From positions 20,828,018 through 20,892,017 of the forward strand of contig NC_092236.1 of the NCBI RefSeq assembly GCF_036320965.1: 64,000 nucleotides of DNA, read 5' to 3'. Each line of letters starts with the position of its first letter. The stretch's first letter is position 1. This DNA comes from Panulirus ornatus. Lineage: Eukaryota; Arthropoda; Malacostraca; Decapoda; Palinuridae. The notes below the pieces were generated by a model, which was given only the letters and a program-made list of their open reading frames with translations, did not search any database and was not told the origin of the DNA. Positions 27,666-38,856 of the stretch are shown here, in pieces. Both the position numbers and the translations under genes were made by a program.

Positions 27666-28429
27666 TACCAACCTGTGCTAAGATTTTGCCAGAAAGGCTT
27701 GCTGAAATACTGTATACTGTTTTTCACTGCTGTCATGCCAATAACATAGCTGTCAATCCAAAGTTCATTAGGGACTGATCTTAACCATATACATGTCCTT
27801 TTAAATATTTCTGTAGTTACTCACTGTATTAAAATCATTTCCATCTTTCCAGCTGGGCTCTTGAATATTCTTGACTAATATCTTTTAGATATATTCCCAG
27901 ACAATATTCCAGACCTGATAATTCTGTGCCTTTCCAACTGAGGTGCTTTCAGTTTTAAAACACTAATCTGGTGTTACCAAACTCTTCTTGCAAGATGTTA
28001 CGCCCAGTGATTAATTTGTAAATGAAAAGGCAGAGGAACACAATATCATGATACGACTGGTGTATATTTACTAAAAACATTAATTTTTCATTAAGCTGAT
28101 ATTCTACTGAAACTTATCCTTTAAAATCTTAACTCCAATTCAACATACTTCTGAAGATACATATCAACAATCACTTTTAGAAAAAATCAGACATTTTCTT
28201 AAAAAAGGTACTGGAATGCCATTCATGAGTATTCTTGCCACCAATTAACCACTGGTTACACTGCAACTGAAAAGTCACCATCAGTATGGCTGCATCGTCA
28301 CCATCATCAGTGGACAAAAAGGAGTGCAGTTTCACTGAAGAGCGACTTGTTCCAAAGGAGTTCATCATTTCTATGCTACTAATCATATTGCAGCAGAGTT
28401 CATCATTTCTCTGCTACTAATCATATTGC
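27666..28429. other. Non-coding stretch
   Basis: About 760 nt with only short ORFs. A 38-bp tandem duplication lies at its end (28358-28432). Confidence 0.45.
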
Positions 28430-28432
28430 AGC
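28358..28432. repeat. 38-bp tandem duplication
   Basis: Two units containing GAGTTCATCATTTCT and GCTACTAATCATATTGCAGC, adjacent, differing by one or two bases. Confidence 0.85.
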
Positions 28433-29740
28433 CTTGAAGCTGTAAGATAATCATAAAAACGGTTCTTGGTTTATATAATTAATCAATCAATGAAACAGTT
28501 TAAACCCTACAATTTGCTGTCATTTATCTTTCCTTTCTTCATCATGGATTGTAAAGCTGAAGTTCTTTTGGCCTCTTGAGGTAATCACTTAGCTCCAGAC
28601 AATCACACTTTGCCTGTTAAATGTTTGCCATTCTTCTCTAATTTGTATTTCTTAAATCATTTGACTGGGGATCTTACAATGTAGCACTATTCATTTTTAT
28701 TTCTTATGTAGGCATTAAACATTTTCATCATTATCTTTGTTTCTTGTTGTGAAAGTTCTCATTACCATACCACTCTTTAACTGTCCTGACAATACCACCT
28801 TATCAATGTGTTCCTTAAATTAAAACTTCTCATTTATGTTAACTCATAGATCTTTTGATATTTTCTTCTCTTTGTCCCTTCCAATTGTAACTTTATATGG
28901 AGATAGTGATATGTTGTGAATTGTTCCATAACTTATATGCTAAAATTTCTCTTCATTAACCCACCCACTATGGCTGGTTCATATGTCACAGTAATTCACT
29001 TTCTGCTCACTGCAGTTGGGACATGTACAATCTTAGTCCTTGAATTGCCCACGAAATATATGGCCATTTACAATTGTGGTGGCATGCCATGTATTAACAT
29101 CAGATGCTAGGTCCTCAACTTTTTCTACACACTGGTCAGTCTATGCAAATATGGCAAGGATGTCTGAAGTAATAATAAGTGAAGCTCTGAAGCTCTTAAA
29201 AAGTAAGCTATTAGAAAAGAAAACCATTTGCAATCATATGTTTGTGACAAAACTACTCCTAAACATACCTCACATCTTACAACATATGCCAAACAGTATA
29301 ACTTAAAGGGCGCATAGCTTACATTTGGAATTTCTCATCAAGTTGAGTCATATTTCATTTTATCAAGAAAATTACATTCTAATTAATTCAACTAACAAAA
29401 TCATGGTATGGAGATATATTCTATAATATGTGAGAGCCTCACACACAGTTTACAATGGACATTAAGACTCTTGGGTTAAAACTGCACTAGGTTCTCATTT
29501 GCCCCTTAATAAAAGATGACATTCAATTATTTTTGCAGTTTTCCCTTGTCTTTTGAACCTATCAACTTAATCACTAAAATGTCTTCTGCAAAATCCATGA
29601 TTATACATACATTCCTTGACCTCCTTGTCTATGTTTGAAATTACTACTGCAAAAAGTACCGAAGCTACTAAATACTGTCCCTTGTGGTACTCCTGACAAA
29701 GTTCCTCTGCTTCAGGTACTTCATTTAGCTTCGGCAAAAT
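28430..29740 (-). pseudogene. Degenerate non-LTR RT relic
   Basis: Minus-strand conceptual translation shows, in order, a degraded SGVPQGT-like motif B (about 29695-29670), VLFAVVISNIDKEVKEC (about 29660-29610), a degraded FADD segment (HGFCRRHFSD; FAEDILV in the next frame, about 29600-29570) and GSKDKGKLQK. C-terminal pieces follow: FNAYIRNKNE with a nearby RSPV (about 28720-28670) and LEKNGKHLTGKV (about 28650-28610), fitting the usual FNAYIRSKLEY..WSPV..LEKIQK pattern. Several frameshifts. The hAT element at 29757 begins beside it. Confidence 0.6.
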
Positions 29741-29756
29741 CTAGGAAGACATGTCC

Positions 29757-31623
29757 AGAGCTGCCAACTTTGATTAGAAAAAAAGGAACATGGCAAAAAT
29801 AAGGAATTTTGAGTAAAAAAAAAAAGGAATTTTGCAAAATGAAACTTACAACCAAATGAAATACAGGTTGCACTTTCAGTACAGGAAATTGTGATGTCCA
29901 TTGCTCAAGCTGTTATAGCCATTCGTTTATCTACATGTAGATAATCCATAACTGTTCATTTATAACCAACAAAGTATCTTGTCAGTAGTGTTTCATTTCC
30001 AGTCCCAAAACTAAGTTAATAGAGTTCTAATGTTTGTTCATCCACATATATTCAGTCCTGGCTAAAGAGCTTTTAGTTACAAGCAGTGGTTGCCTGTTTG
30101 CACTTCTCCAGAAGCCTTTCACTGAACTTCAGTCAATGACAACTGGTTTTTAGCACTTTCTGTGTAGGAAATCTGATAATGTTTGTGGCAAGACTTGGGC
30201 AATATTCAGTGGAGTTTTTCCTTACCAGACTGAAAATTCTCTCATCTTCAGCATTGCTGTAAACAACTGACAGGAAAGCAAACATGATTCTGAGATGTAC
30301 ATACTTTTCCTAATAAGAAGACTTGTCTCTTAGTTGTGGGATGGCAACCTACAACTCATCAGCTCTTTGGTCAAGATATACACCTTCTAAAGTTCAATTA
30401 CAAAGTTAGTCAGCAGAGTTTCTGGTCTGATTATTGAGTAATCAGTCCATTGACGGAAGAATTGTCCAATGTCACGATGGCTCCCTGACCTGAACTTTCT
30501 GCCATGCTGATATGTTTTTCCTGCTTAGGTAGGCCTGAATGTCAGTTGCCCCTCCATATGCAATGCTACAATCCAAAGCACAAACTTGACACTTTCTTGA
30601 TGGCACAATGCAGGGCCACTTCATGGTGTATTCCAACCGAAAAGTCTGCTTCTTCCTGCTGGATTTTCAACCTGAAATCAATGCTATGAAATGACTTCAT
30701 TCTTCCCCGGCTCGCTGATGACTCTCTCAATAATGCATACCACGATGCGTGTTATGAAAAACGGCAAGCCAAAACATCATAACATGAGGACCAAGTTTTC
30801 CAACGTGGGAGATGGCTGTAACATTCTGACCTCTTCAAACTCTTCCATTATGAAATGGTCATTGTCTAACCGATTTTCCTTATCATATCACTTTTTAAAT
30901 GTTTTACATGGAAATGATTTGGCATTTGTAGTGGTAATATGAACATTTCACAGGTTTGTTAGAGATTAGCTGCAATACATTTTGCAGGAAAGGGTTGGCA
31001 TACAAAGTAGTTCATTTTATCCCCGTTAATTAATGGTCAAGGCCCAAATAAACTGATGTGACAACGTAATTTACACGCTGAGGATTTGATTTTTCTCAAA
31101 GTTTTCATTGTTACTTTTCATCTGTCATTACTAGAAAATCTTAACAAATTAAATCTTACTACTTTGAAGAACAGCAATTGACGGAAGGGAACTAGTAATT
31201 TCTTATCCGCCTCTACTCAATAATTCTGCACAACTTTTTGGAAGCCTCAGGAGGGCCTGGCCTATGAGCAGGACTAGCCTGGTTATACAAGCTAAAGATA
31301 TGATCGGATGACAAGACAGACTGTGCAACAATATGTGTGCAGTCATTTCTGCGAAATGGTCGGAAGTTGACAGATGTTCAACTGTTATTCTGTACACCTT
31401 CAGTACAAACGTGCACGATGAGAATATACAATAAGCATTACACAGTGCACCCCTGTGAACTTCCAATACATTACCTACACAACCTACACAATAAGTGTAT
31501 AATACATGAACATATGAACAGAATATTAAAAAAAATGTATTTTACTAAGGAAAATTGTACTGCCATATTCATCTAAAAAAAAAAAGTAATAAATATGGCA
31601 AAAACATAATGGTTGGCAGCTCT
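29757..31623 (-). mobile_element. hAT-like DNA transposon, internally deleted
   Basis: Terminal inverted repeats AGAGCTGCCAAC at both ends (29757 onward, and inverted to 31623) are flanked by an imperfect 8-bp target duplication: ACATGTCC (29749-29756) and TCATGTCA (31624-31631). Eight-base duplications are characteristic of hAT. The minus strand carries transposase-like relics: a zinc-finger-like fragment CQVCALDCSIAYGGATDI (about 30590-30530), a segment near LLNNQTRNSAD (about 30440-30405), and SNAEDERIFSLVRKNSTEY (about 30265-30205), which fits a hAT C-terminal dimerisation domain. The central catalytic part seems missing. Confidence 0.82.
30140..30610 (-). pseudogene. hAT transposase remnant (ZBED/KIAA1586-like)
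   Basis: Two protein islands survive in different frames. The first is a C-x2-C zinc-finger-like start (CQVCALDCSIAYGG). The second is a C-terminal segment with SNAEDERIFSLVRKN, close to the SNAxxERxFSxVRKNKT pattern of hAT dimerisation domains. The intervening RNase H-like catalytic domain is not recognisable, so the copy is an internal deletion derivative. The KIAA1586-like assignment is from memory of that pattern. Confidence 0.65.
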
Positions 31624-31868
31624 TCATGTCAATTCTCTTTCCTTGTAGTATAATAACATACATATCAATGAAATGATGTAAAATTCAATTTTGTGTACTT
31701 TTCTCCTCGTACTATTCTGTGCTGGCCATCGTTTATGCAGTTGTTACTCATCACATGTTTAAGAATGCATTATCTTTATCACTATTTAATATACAGTACT
31801 TTAATTGTGATATGAAACTAACTGGTCTATAATGTTTTGGTAATAGCTTAGATTTAATGCATATACTC

Positions 31869-31873
<5 letters not shown>

Positions 31874-31907
<34 letters not shown>
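31874..31907. repeat. (GT)n microsatellite
   Basis: About 17 uninterrupted GT units. Confidence 0.97.
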
Positions 31908-31911
<4 letters not shown>

Positions 31912-32360
31912 TTTGTGTTCTGTTACCTCTCTGTTCTCTCTATAACTCTTAATGTTATGATAGAAAATTCCCATTCTTTTCCTTGCATCATTCCCTACTT
32001 ATATTCTAGGAATGCTAGAATTGCTAGGGGAAGGCAATGTGCATCAACAACTGCCAAATACAGTAAAAAATCACAGCAATACTTTACTGTTTACAAAAGA
32101 AAAAGGCGAGTTGAACTGCATACACATTGGTACAATTCACAGTTATGAGCAAAACAGATGAAACAATCCAATTATCTTATCAAAGTTCCTGAATGACTCT
32201 ATATGAATGTTAGATAATCATTGAATAGGTGAAGCAATGTGTGGCCTGGGAAGAGAATATATGGGGAAAAAGGAACCTCATACTCTTCAGCAGCTGTTTC
32301 CTTTAATCACCAGGCACTTACACCTTAGTTTTTATAAAGGATAATATATACTTTCAAATC

Positions 32361-32487
32361 TTTTGCCTTTGATTTAACCACAATTGTGTCAGAGGTATCC
32401 CTCTTTTGCCTTTGATTTAACCACAATTGTGTCAGAGGTATCCCTCTTTTGCCTTTGATTTAACCACAATTGTGTTGAGGTATCCCT
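32361..32487. repeat. 43-bp repeat, three tandem copies
   Basis: Units begin at 32361, 32404 and 32447 with TTTTGCCTTTGATTTAACCA and end with GAGGTATCCCTC. The third unit lacks two bases near its end. Confidence 0.92.
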
Positions 32488-32930
32488 AAGTATGATCACT
32501 TTACATCTGCAGTTACATTTGAATGTCAAACATCAAGAGTAAGCTCTCACCATTATGAGCACAATACGACTGTGTGAGATGTTGTTCATCTGGAATGTAA
32601 ATTCCCTAATTATCATAATCTTTAAAAGTTTTTGTTCCACTCATGTAGAGTATACATTGGATTTGGTACTATAGCAATGAATAAAATGCAAATTACAGCC
32701 TCATATGTTTAAACCCTGACAATTCCACTAATCAGGTCAAAACAAGTGGTCCCTTACTGTTCTAAAATCAGTCTCTTTCAGTAGTTACAACTCCAACTGA
32801 TCCAAAACACTTTACCTGAATAATCATTCCAAATACTGAGGCTTAATTACTTTAGTCCTTCGGGTACATTCTACTTCTTTGCCTTTATGGCTTCACTGAA
32901 GAATTCCCTAAAAAGAGAAAGAAAATAATT

Positions 32931-33011
32931 GGTACAGTATATATATATACTAATATATATATATTAGGTACAGTATATATATATACTAATATACATATAT
33001 TAAGTACAGTA
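32931..33011. repeat. About 36-bp reiteration at the 5' junction of LINE copy 8
   Basis: GGTACAGTA, which is LINE sequence just upstream of GGGTTGAGG, occurs at 32931 and 32968 and as AGTACAGTA at about 33003. The copies are separated by near-identical TA-rich spacers. The last occurrence continues into the LINE. Confidence 0.75.
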
Positions 33012-33834
33012 GGGTTGAGGGTCAAGTCAATTGGGAGGTGAGTTTGAATGGAGAAAAACTGGAGGAAGTGAAGTGTTTTAGATATCTGGGAGTGGATCTG
33101 GCAGCGGATGGAACCATGGAAGCGGAAGTGGATCATAGGGTGGGGGAGGGGGCGAAAATCCAGGGAGCCTTGAAGAATGTGTGGAAGTCAAGAACATTAT
33201 CTCGGAAAGCAAAAATGGGTATGTTTGAAGGAATAGTGGTTCCAACAATGTTGTATGGTTGCGAAGCGTGGGCTATGGATAGAGCGGTGCTCAGGAGGAT
33301 GGATGTGCTGGAAATGAGATGTTTGAGGACAATGTGTGGTGTGAGGTGGTTTGATCGAGTAAGTAACGTAAGGGTAAGAGAGATGTGTGGAAATAGAAAG
33401 AGCGTGGTTGAGAGAGCAGAAGAGGGTGTTTTGAAATGGTTTGGGCACATGGAGAGAATGAGTGAGGAATGATTGACCAAGAGGATATATGTGTCGGAGG
33501 TGGAGGGAACGAGGAGAAGAGGGAGACCAAATTGGAGGTGGAAAGATGGAGTGAAAAAGATTTTGTGTGATCGGGGCCTGAACATGCAGGAGGGTGAAAG
33601 GAGGGCAAGGAATAGAGTGAATTGGAGCGATGTGGTATACCGGGGTTGACGTACTGTCAGTGGATTGAATCACGGCACGTAAAGCGTCTGGGGTAAACCA
33701 TGGAAAGCTGTGTAGGTATGTATATTTGCGTGTGAGGACGTATGTATATACATGTGTATGGGGGTTGGGTTGGGCCATTTCTTTCGTCTGTTTCCTTGCG
33801 CTACCTCGCAAACGTGGGAGACAGCGACAAAGCC
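33003..33834 (+). mobile_element. RTE-like LINE copy 8, 5'-truncated, short 3' UTR
   Basis: Begins at motif D (YSRVEGQVNWEVSLNGEKLEE) and is open through RYLGVDLAADG and GCEAWAMD to a stop at about 33470 (AGA to TGA, in MSEER). The frame then continues to the short ORF terminus near 33650 and a short-type 3' UTR. It ends in the core with GACAAAGCC and a pure A tail (33835-33855) that abuts copy 9. Confidence 0.9.
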
Positions 33835-33853
33835 AAAAAAAAAAAAAAAAAAA

Positions 33854-34916
33854 AATTTGTTTATGGATGGGGTTGTTAGGGAGGTGAATGCAAGAGTTTT
33901 GGAAAGAGGGGCAAGTATGAAGTCTGTTGGGGATGAGAGAGCTTGGGAAGTGAGTCAGTTGTTGTTCGCTGATGATACAGCGCTGGTGGCTGATTCATGT
34001 GAGAAACTGCAGAAGCTGGTGACTGAGTTTGGTAAAGTGTGTGAAAGAAGAAAGTTAAGAGTAAATGTGAATAAGAGCAAGGTTATTAGGTACAGTAGGG
34101 TTGAGGGTCAAGTCAATTGGAAGGTAAGTTTGAATGGAGAAAAACTGGAGGAAGTAAAGTGTTTTAGATATCTGGGAGTGGATCTGGCAGCGGATGGAAC
34201 CATGGAAGCGGAAGTGGATCATAGGGTGGGAGAGGGGGCGAAAATCCAGGGAGCCTTGAAGAATGTGTGGAAGTCGAGAACATTATCTCGGAAAGCAAAA
34301 ATGGGTATGTTTGAAGGAATAGTGGTTCCAACAATGTTGTATGGTTGCGAGGCGTGGGCTATGGATAGGGTTGTGCGCAGGAGGGTGGATGTGCTGGAAA
34401 TGAGATGTTTGAGGACAATGTGTGGTGTGAGGTGGTTTGAACGAGTAAGTAACGTAAGGGTAAGAGAGATGTGTGGAAATAAAAAGAGCGTGGTTGAGAG
34501 AGCAGAAGAGGGTGTTTTGAAATGGTTTGGGCACATGGAGAGAATGAGTGAGGAAAGATTGACCAAGAGGATATATGTGTCGGAGGTGGAGGGAACGAGA
34601 AGTGGGAGACCAAATTGGAGGTGGAAAGATGGAGTGAAAAAGATTTTGTGTGATCGGGGCCTGAACATGCAGGAGGGTGAAAGGAGGGCAAGGAATAGAG
34701 TGAATTGGATCGATGAGGTATACCGGGGTTGACGTGCTGTCAGTGGATTGAATCAGGGCATGTGAAGCGTCTGGTGTAAACCATGGAAAGCTGTGTAGGT
34801 ATGTATATTTGCGTGTGTGGACGTATGTATATACATGTGTATGGGGGTGGGTTGGGCCATTTCTTTCATCTATTTCCTTGCGCTACCTCGCAAACGCAGG
34901 AGACAGCGACAAAGCC
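33854..34916 (+). mobile_element. RTE-like LINE copy 9, 5'-truncated, short 3' UTR
   Basis: Starts within motif B (NLFMDGVVREVNARV) immediately after the A tail of copy 8. It is open without interruption to 34732, including LLFADDTALVADS, RYLGVDLAADG, GCEAWAMD, KWFGHMERM and NWIDEVYRG, then has a short-type 3' UTR and an A-rich tail (34917-34938). The open frame lacks one Arg codon in GTRSGRPN relative to other copies. It is otherwise undamaged over its length. Confidence 0.9.
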
Positions 34917-34938
34917 AAAAAAAAGAAAAAAAAAAAAA

Positions 34939-36292
34939 TACATGTAAGGCATATGTACGTGTAGGAAGAAAGGAAAGTGATTGGTTCTCAGTGAATGTAG
35001 GTTTGCAGCAGGGGTGTGTGATGTCTCCATGGTTGTTTAATTTGTTTATGGATGGGGTTGTTAGGGAGGTGAATGCAAGAGTTTTTGAAAGAGGGGCAAG
35101 TATGCAGTCTGTTGGGGATGAGAGAGCTTGGGAGGTGAGTCAGTTGTTGTTCGCTGAAGATACAGCGCTGGTGGCTGATTCATGAGAAACTGCAGAAGCT
35201 GGTGACTGAGTTTGGTAAAGTGTGTGAAAGAAAAAAGTTAAATGTGAATAAGAGCAAGGTTATTAGGTACAGTAGGGTTGAGGGTCAAGTCAATTGGGAG
35301 GTAAGTTTGAATGGAGAAAAACTGGAGGAAGTAAAGTGAATCATAGGGTGGAGAAGGGGGCGAAAATCCTGGGAACCTTGAAGAATGTGTGGAAGTCGAG
35401 AACATTATCTCGGAAAGCAAAAATGGCTATGTTTGAAGGAATAGTGGTTCCAACAATGTTGTATGGTTGCGAGGTGTGGGCTATGGATAGAGTTGTGCGC
35501 AGGAGGGTGGATGTGCTGGAAATGAGATGTTTGAGGACAATATGTGGTGTGAGGTGGTTTGATCAAGTAAGTAATGTAAGGGTAAGAGAGATGTGTGGAA
35601 ATAAAAAGAGTGTGGTTGAGAGAGCAGAAGAGGGTGTTTTGAAATGGTTTGGGCACATGGAGAGAATGAGAGAGGAAAGATTGACCAAGAGGATATATGT
35701 GTCGGAGGTGGAGGGAACGAGGAGAAGTGGGAGACCAAATTGGAGGAGGAAAGATGGAGTGAAAAAAATTTTGAGTGATTGGGGCCTGAACATGCAGGAG
35801 GGTGAAAGGCAGGCAAGGAATAGAGTGAATTGGATCGATGTGGTATACCGAGGTCGACGTGCTGTCAATGGATTTAACCAGGGCATGTGAAGCGTCTGGG
35901 GTAAACCATGGAAAGTTCTGTGGGGCCTGGATGTGGAAAGGGAGCTGTGGTTTCGGGCATTATTACATGACAGCTAGAGACTGAGTGTGAACGATTAGGG
36001 CCTTTGTTGTTTTTTCCTAGCGCTACCTCGCACACATGAGGGGGGAGGGGGATGTTATTCCATGTGTGGCGAGGTGGTGATGGGAATAAATAAAGGCAGA
36101 CAGTATGAATTATGTACATGTGTATATATGTATATGTCTGTGTGTGTATATATATGTGTACATTGAGATGTATAGGTATGTATATTTGCATGTGTGGACG
36201 TGTATGTATATACATGTGTATGTGGGTGGGTTGGGCCATTCTTTCGTCTGTTTCCTTGCGCCACCTCACTAACGCGGGAGATAGCGACAAAG
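34939..36292 (+). mobile_element. RTE-like LINE copy 10, 5'-truncated, long 3' UTR
   Basis: Starts just upstream of motif B (CKAYVRVGRKESDWF) directly after the tail of copy 9. Motif C reads FAEDTALVADS, a change in the catalytic Asp-Asp. A 2-nt deletion near 35185 and a deletion of about 70 nt near 35337 break the frame. The C-terminal frame 35294-35890 ends in AVNGFNQGM, followed by a long-type 3' UTR and the conserved 3' end at about 36255-36292. Confidence 0.9.
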
Positions 36293-36324
36293 CAAAATAA
36301 AAAATAAAATAAATATATATACAC

Positions 36325-36558
36325 ATTATCCCTGGGGATAGGGGAGAAAGAATACTTCCCATGTATTCCCTGCATGTTGTAGAAGACGACTAAAAGGGAA
36401 GAGAGCGGGGGGCTGGAAATCCTCCCCTCTCATTTTTAATTTTCCAAAAGAAGGAACAGAGAAGGGGGCCAAGTGAGGATATTCCCTTGAAGGCTCAGTC
36501 CCCTGTTCTTAACGCTACCTCGCTAATGCAGGAAATGGCGAATAGTATGAAAAAAAAT
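36325..36558 (+). mobile_element. SINE-like repeat, copy C (longest)
   Basis: The longest copy: it starts near ATCCCTGGGGATAGGGGAG, then TTCCCATGTATTCCCTGC, GGGGGGCTGGAAATCCTCCC, TTTTCCAAAAGAAGGAACAG and CTGTTCTTAACGCTACCTCG. It ends CTAATGCAGGAAATGGCGAA, then TAGTATG and an A-rich/TA tail. No ORF. It sits between LINE copies 10 and 11. Confidence 0.8.
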
Positions 36559-36578
36559 ATATATACACATATGTATAT

Positions 36579-38305
36579 GGTGAGTAATGTGGCAGTTAAG
36601 GGAATAATTGGTGTACATGGGGTGTTCAGTGCTGCAAATGGAAATGGTGAAGAGGTTGTAGATTTGTGTGCTGAAAAAGGACTGGTGACTGGAAATTCCT
36701 GGTTTAAAAAGAGAGATATACATAAGTATACATATGGAAGTAGGAGAGATAGCCAGAGAACATTACTGGATTACATGTTAATTGACAGGCATGTGAAAGA
36801 GATACTTTTGGATTTTATGTGTTGAAAGGTGCAACTGGATGGATGTCTGATCATTATCTTGTGAAGGCAAAGGTCAAGATTTGTAGAGGTTTTCAGAAAA
36901 GAAGAGAGAATGTTGGGGTGAAGAGAATGAGTAGAGTCAGTGAGCTTGGGAAGGAGACTTGTGTGAGGAAGTACCAGGAGAGACTGAGTGCAGAATGGAA
37001 AAAGGTGAGAGCAAAGGACGTATGGGGAGTGGGGGAGGAATGGGATGTATTTAGGGAAGCAGTGATGGCTTGTGCAAGGAATGCTTGAGGCATGAGAAGC
37101 TTGGGAGGTGAGCAAATTAGAAAGGGTAGTGAGTGGTGGGATGAAGAAGTAAGATTGTTAGTGGAAGAGAAGAGAGAGAGGCATTTGGACAATTTTTGCA
37201 AAGAAATAGTGCAAATGAGTGGGAGATGATTAAATGAAAGTGGAAGGAGGTCAAGAGGAAGGTGCAAGAGGTCAAAAAGAGGGTAAATTAGAGTTGGGAT
37301 GAGAAAGTATCATTAAATTTTAGGGAGAATGAAAAGTAGTTTTGAAGGGAGGTAAATAAAGTGCGTAAGACAAGAGAACAAATGGGAATATCGGTGAAGG
37401 GGGCTAATAAGGAGGTAATAACAAGTAGTGGTGATGTGAAAAGGAGATGGGGTGAGTATTTTGAAGGTTTGTTGAATGTGTTAGATAATAGAATGGTAGA
37501 TATATGGTGTTTTGGTTGAGGTGGTGTGCGAAGTGAGAGGGTCAGGGAGAATGATTTGGTAAAGAAAGAAGAGGTAGTGAAAGCTTTGCGGAAGATGAAA
37601 GCCGACAAGGCGGCGGGTTTTAATGGTATTCCTGTGAGATTTTTAATAAAGGGGTGACTGTGTTGTTGACTGGTTGGTGAGGATATTCAATGTATGTATG
37701 GCTCATGGTGAAGAGCCTAAGGATTGGCAGAATGCATGAATAGTGCCATTGTACAAAGGGAAAGGGGATAAAGGCGAGTGTTCAAATTACAGAGTATTCC
37801 TGGGAAATTATATGGGAGGGTATTGACTGAGAGGGTGAAGGCGTGTACAGAGCATCAGAGTGGGGAAGAGCAGTGTGGTTTTAGAAGTAGTAAAGGATGT
37901 GTGGATCAGGTGTTTGCTTTGAAAAATGTATGTGAGAAATACTTAGAAAAACAAATGGATTTGTATGTAGCATTTATGGATCTGGAGAAGGGATATGATG
38001 GAGTTGATAGAGATGCTGTGTGGAAGGTATTAAGAATATATGGTGTGGGAGGCAAGTTGTTAGAAGCAGTGAAGTTTTTATTGAGGATGTAATGCATGTG
38101 TACGAGTAGGAAGAGAGGAAAGTGATTGGTTCTCAGTGAATGTCGGTCTGCAGCAGGGGTGTGTGATGTCTCCATGGTTGTTCAACTTGTTTATGGATGG
38201 GGTTGTTAGGGAGGTGAATGCAAGACTTTTGGAGAGAGGGGCAAGTAGCAGTCTGTTGTGGGTGAGAGGGCTTGGGAAGTGTCAGTAGTTGTTCGCAAGT
38301 GATAC
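36579..38305 (+). mobile_element. RTE-like LINE copy 11, truncated at both ends
   Basis: Starts inside the endonuclease domain (VSNVAVKGIIGVHGVFS) and reaches SDHYLVKAKV and the linker with several frame breaks (near 36820, 37088, 37200-37320, 37500). The RT region runs from about 37560 through FMDLEKGYDG (motif A altered) to motif B near 38160. It breaks off at the start of motif C at about 38305, where sequence of opposite orientation begins. Confidence 0.88.
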
Positions 38306-38856
38306 ATGCACAGACATATACATATATACACATGTATATTTTCATACTTGCTGCCTTCATTCATTCCCGTCGCCACCCTCCCACACATGAAACAGCACCC
38401 CCCTGTCCCTGTGCATGTGTGAGGGTGCTAGGAAATGACAACAAAGGCCACATTTGTTCACACTCAGTCTCTAGCTGTCATGTGTAATGCACCGAAACCA
38501 CATCTCCCTTTTCACATCCAGGCCCAACAGACCTTTTCATGGTCTACCCCAGATGCTTCACATGCCCTGGTTCAATCCAGCACGTCGACCCCAGTATACC
38601 ACATCGTTCCAATTCACTCTATTCCTTGCATGCCTTACACCCTCCTGTATGTTCAGGCCCTGATTGCTCAAAATCTTTTTCAATCCATCCTTCCACCTCC
38701 AATTTGGTCTACCACTTCTCCTTCTTCCCTCCATATCTGACACATATATCCTCTTTGTCAATATTTTCTCACTCATTCTCTCCATGTGTCCAGACCATTT
38801 CAACACACCTTCTTCTGCTCTCTCAACCACACTCTTTTTACTACCGACTTCCATAT
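38306..38856 (-). mobile_element. RTE-like LINE copy 12, fragment
   Basis: Inverted relative to copy 11. It contains the inner 3' UTR (without the terminal core) and the last 98 or so codons of the RT ORF (KWSGHMERMS, RIYVSDMEG, GLNQGM). The 5' truncation is at about 38856. Confidence 0.85.

Larger units (their letters stand above)
31632..32930. other. Stretch with microsatellite and 43-bp tandem repeats only
   Basis: About 1.3 kb AT-rich. It contains the (GT)n at 31874-31907 and the triple 43-bp repeat at 32361-32487; no recognised coding sequence. Confidence 0.5.

Noticed and set aside
32361..32487. CRISPR-like regularly spaced repeats
   Set aside because: The units are directly adjacent without spacers, and the window is eukaryotic; it is an ordinary tandem repeat.
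33133..33811. Long antisense ORFs of 100-280 codons that recur in every LINE copy (also, for example, 5852-6682 and 9705-10157)
   Set aside because: They are the reverse complement of the RT or endonuclease ORF. The sense strand is strongly purine-rich, so antisense stops are rare; damage in the sense frame explains their ends.
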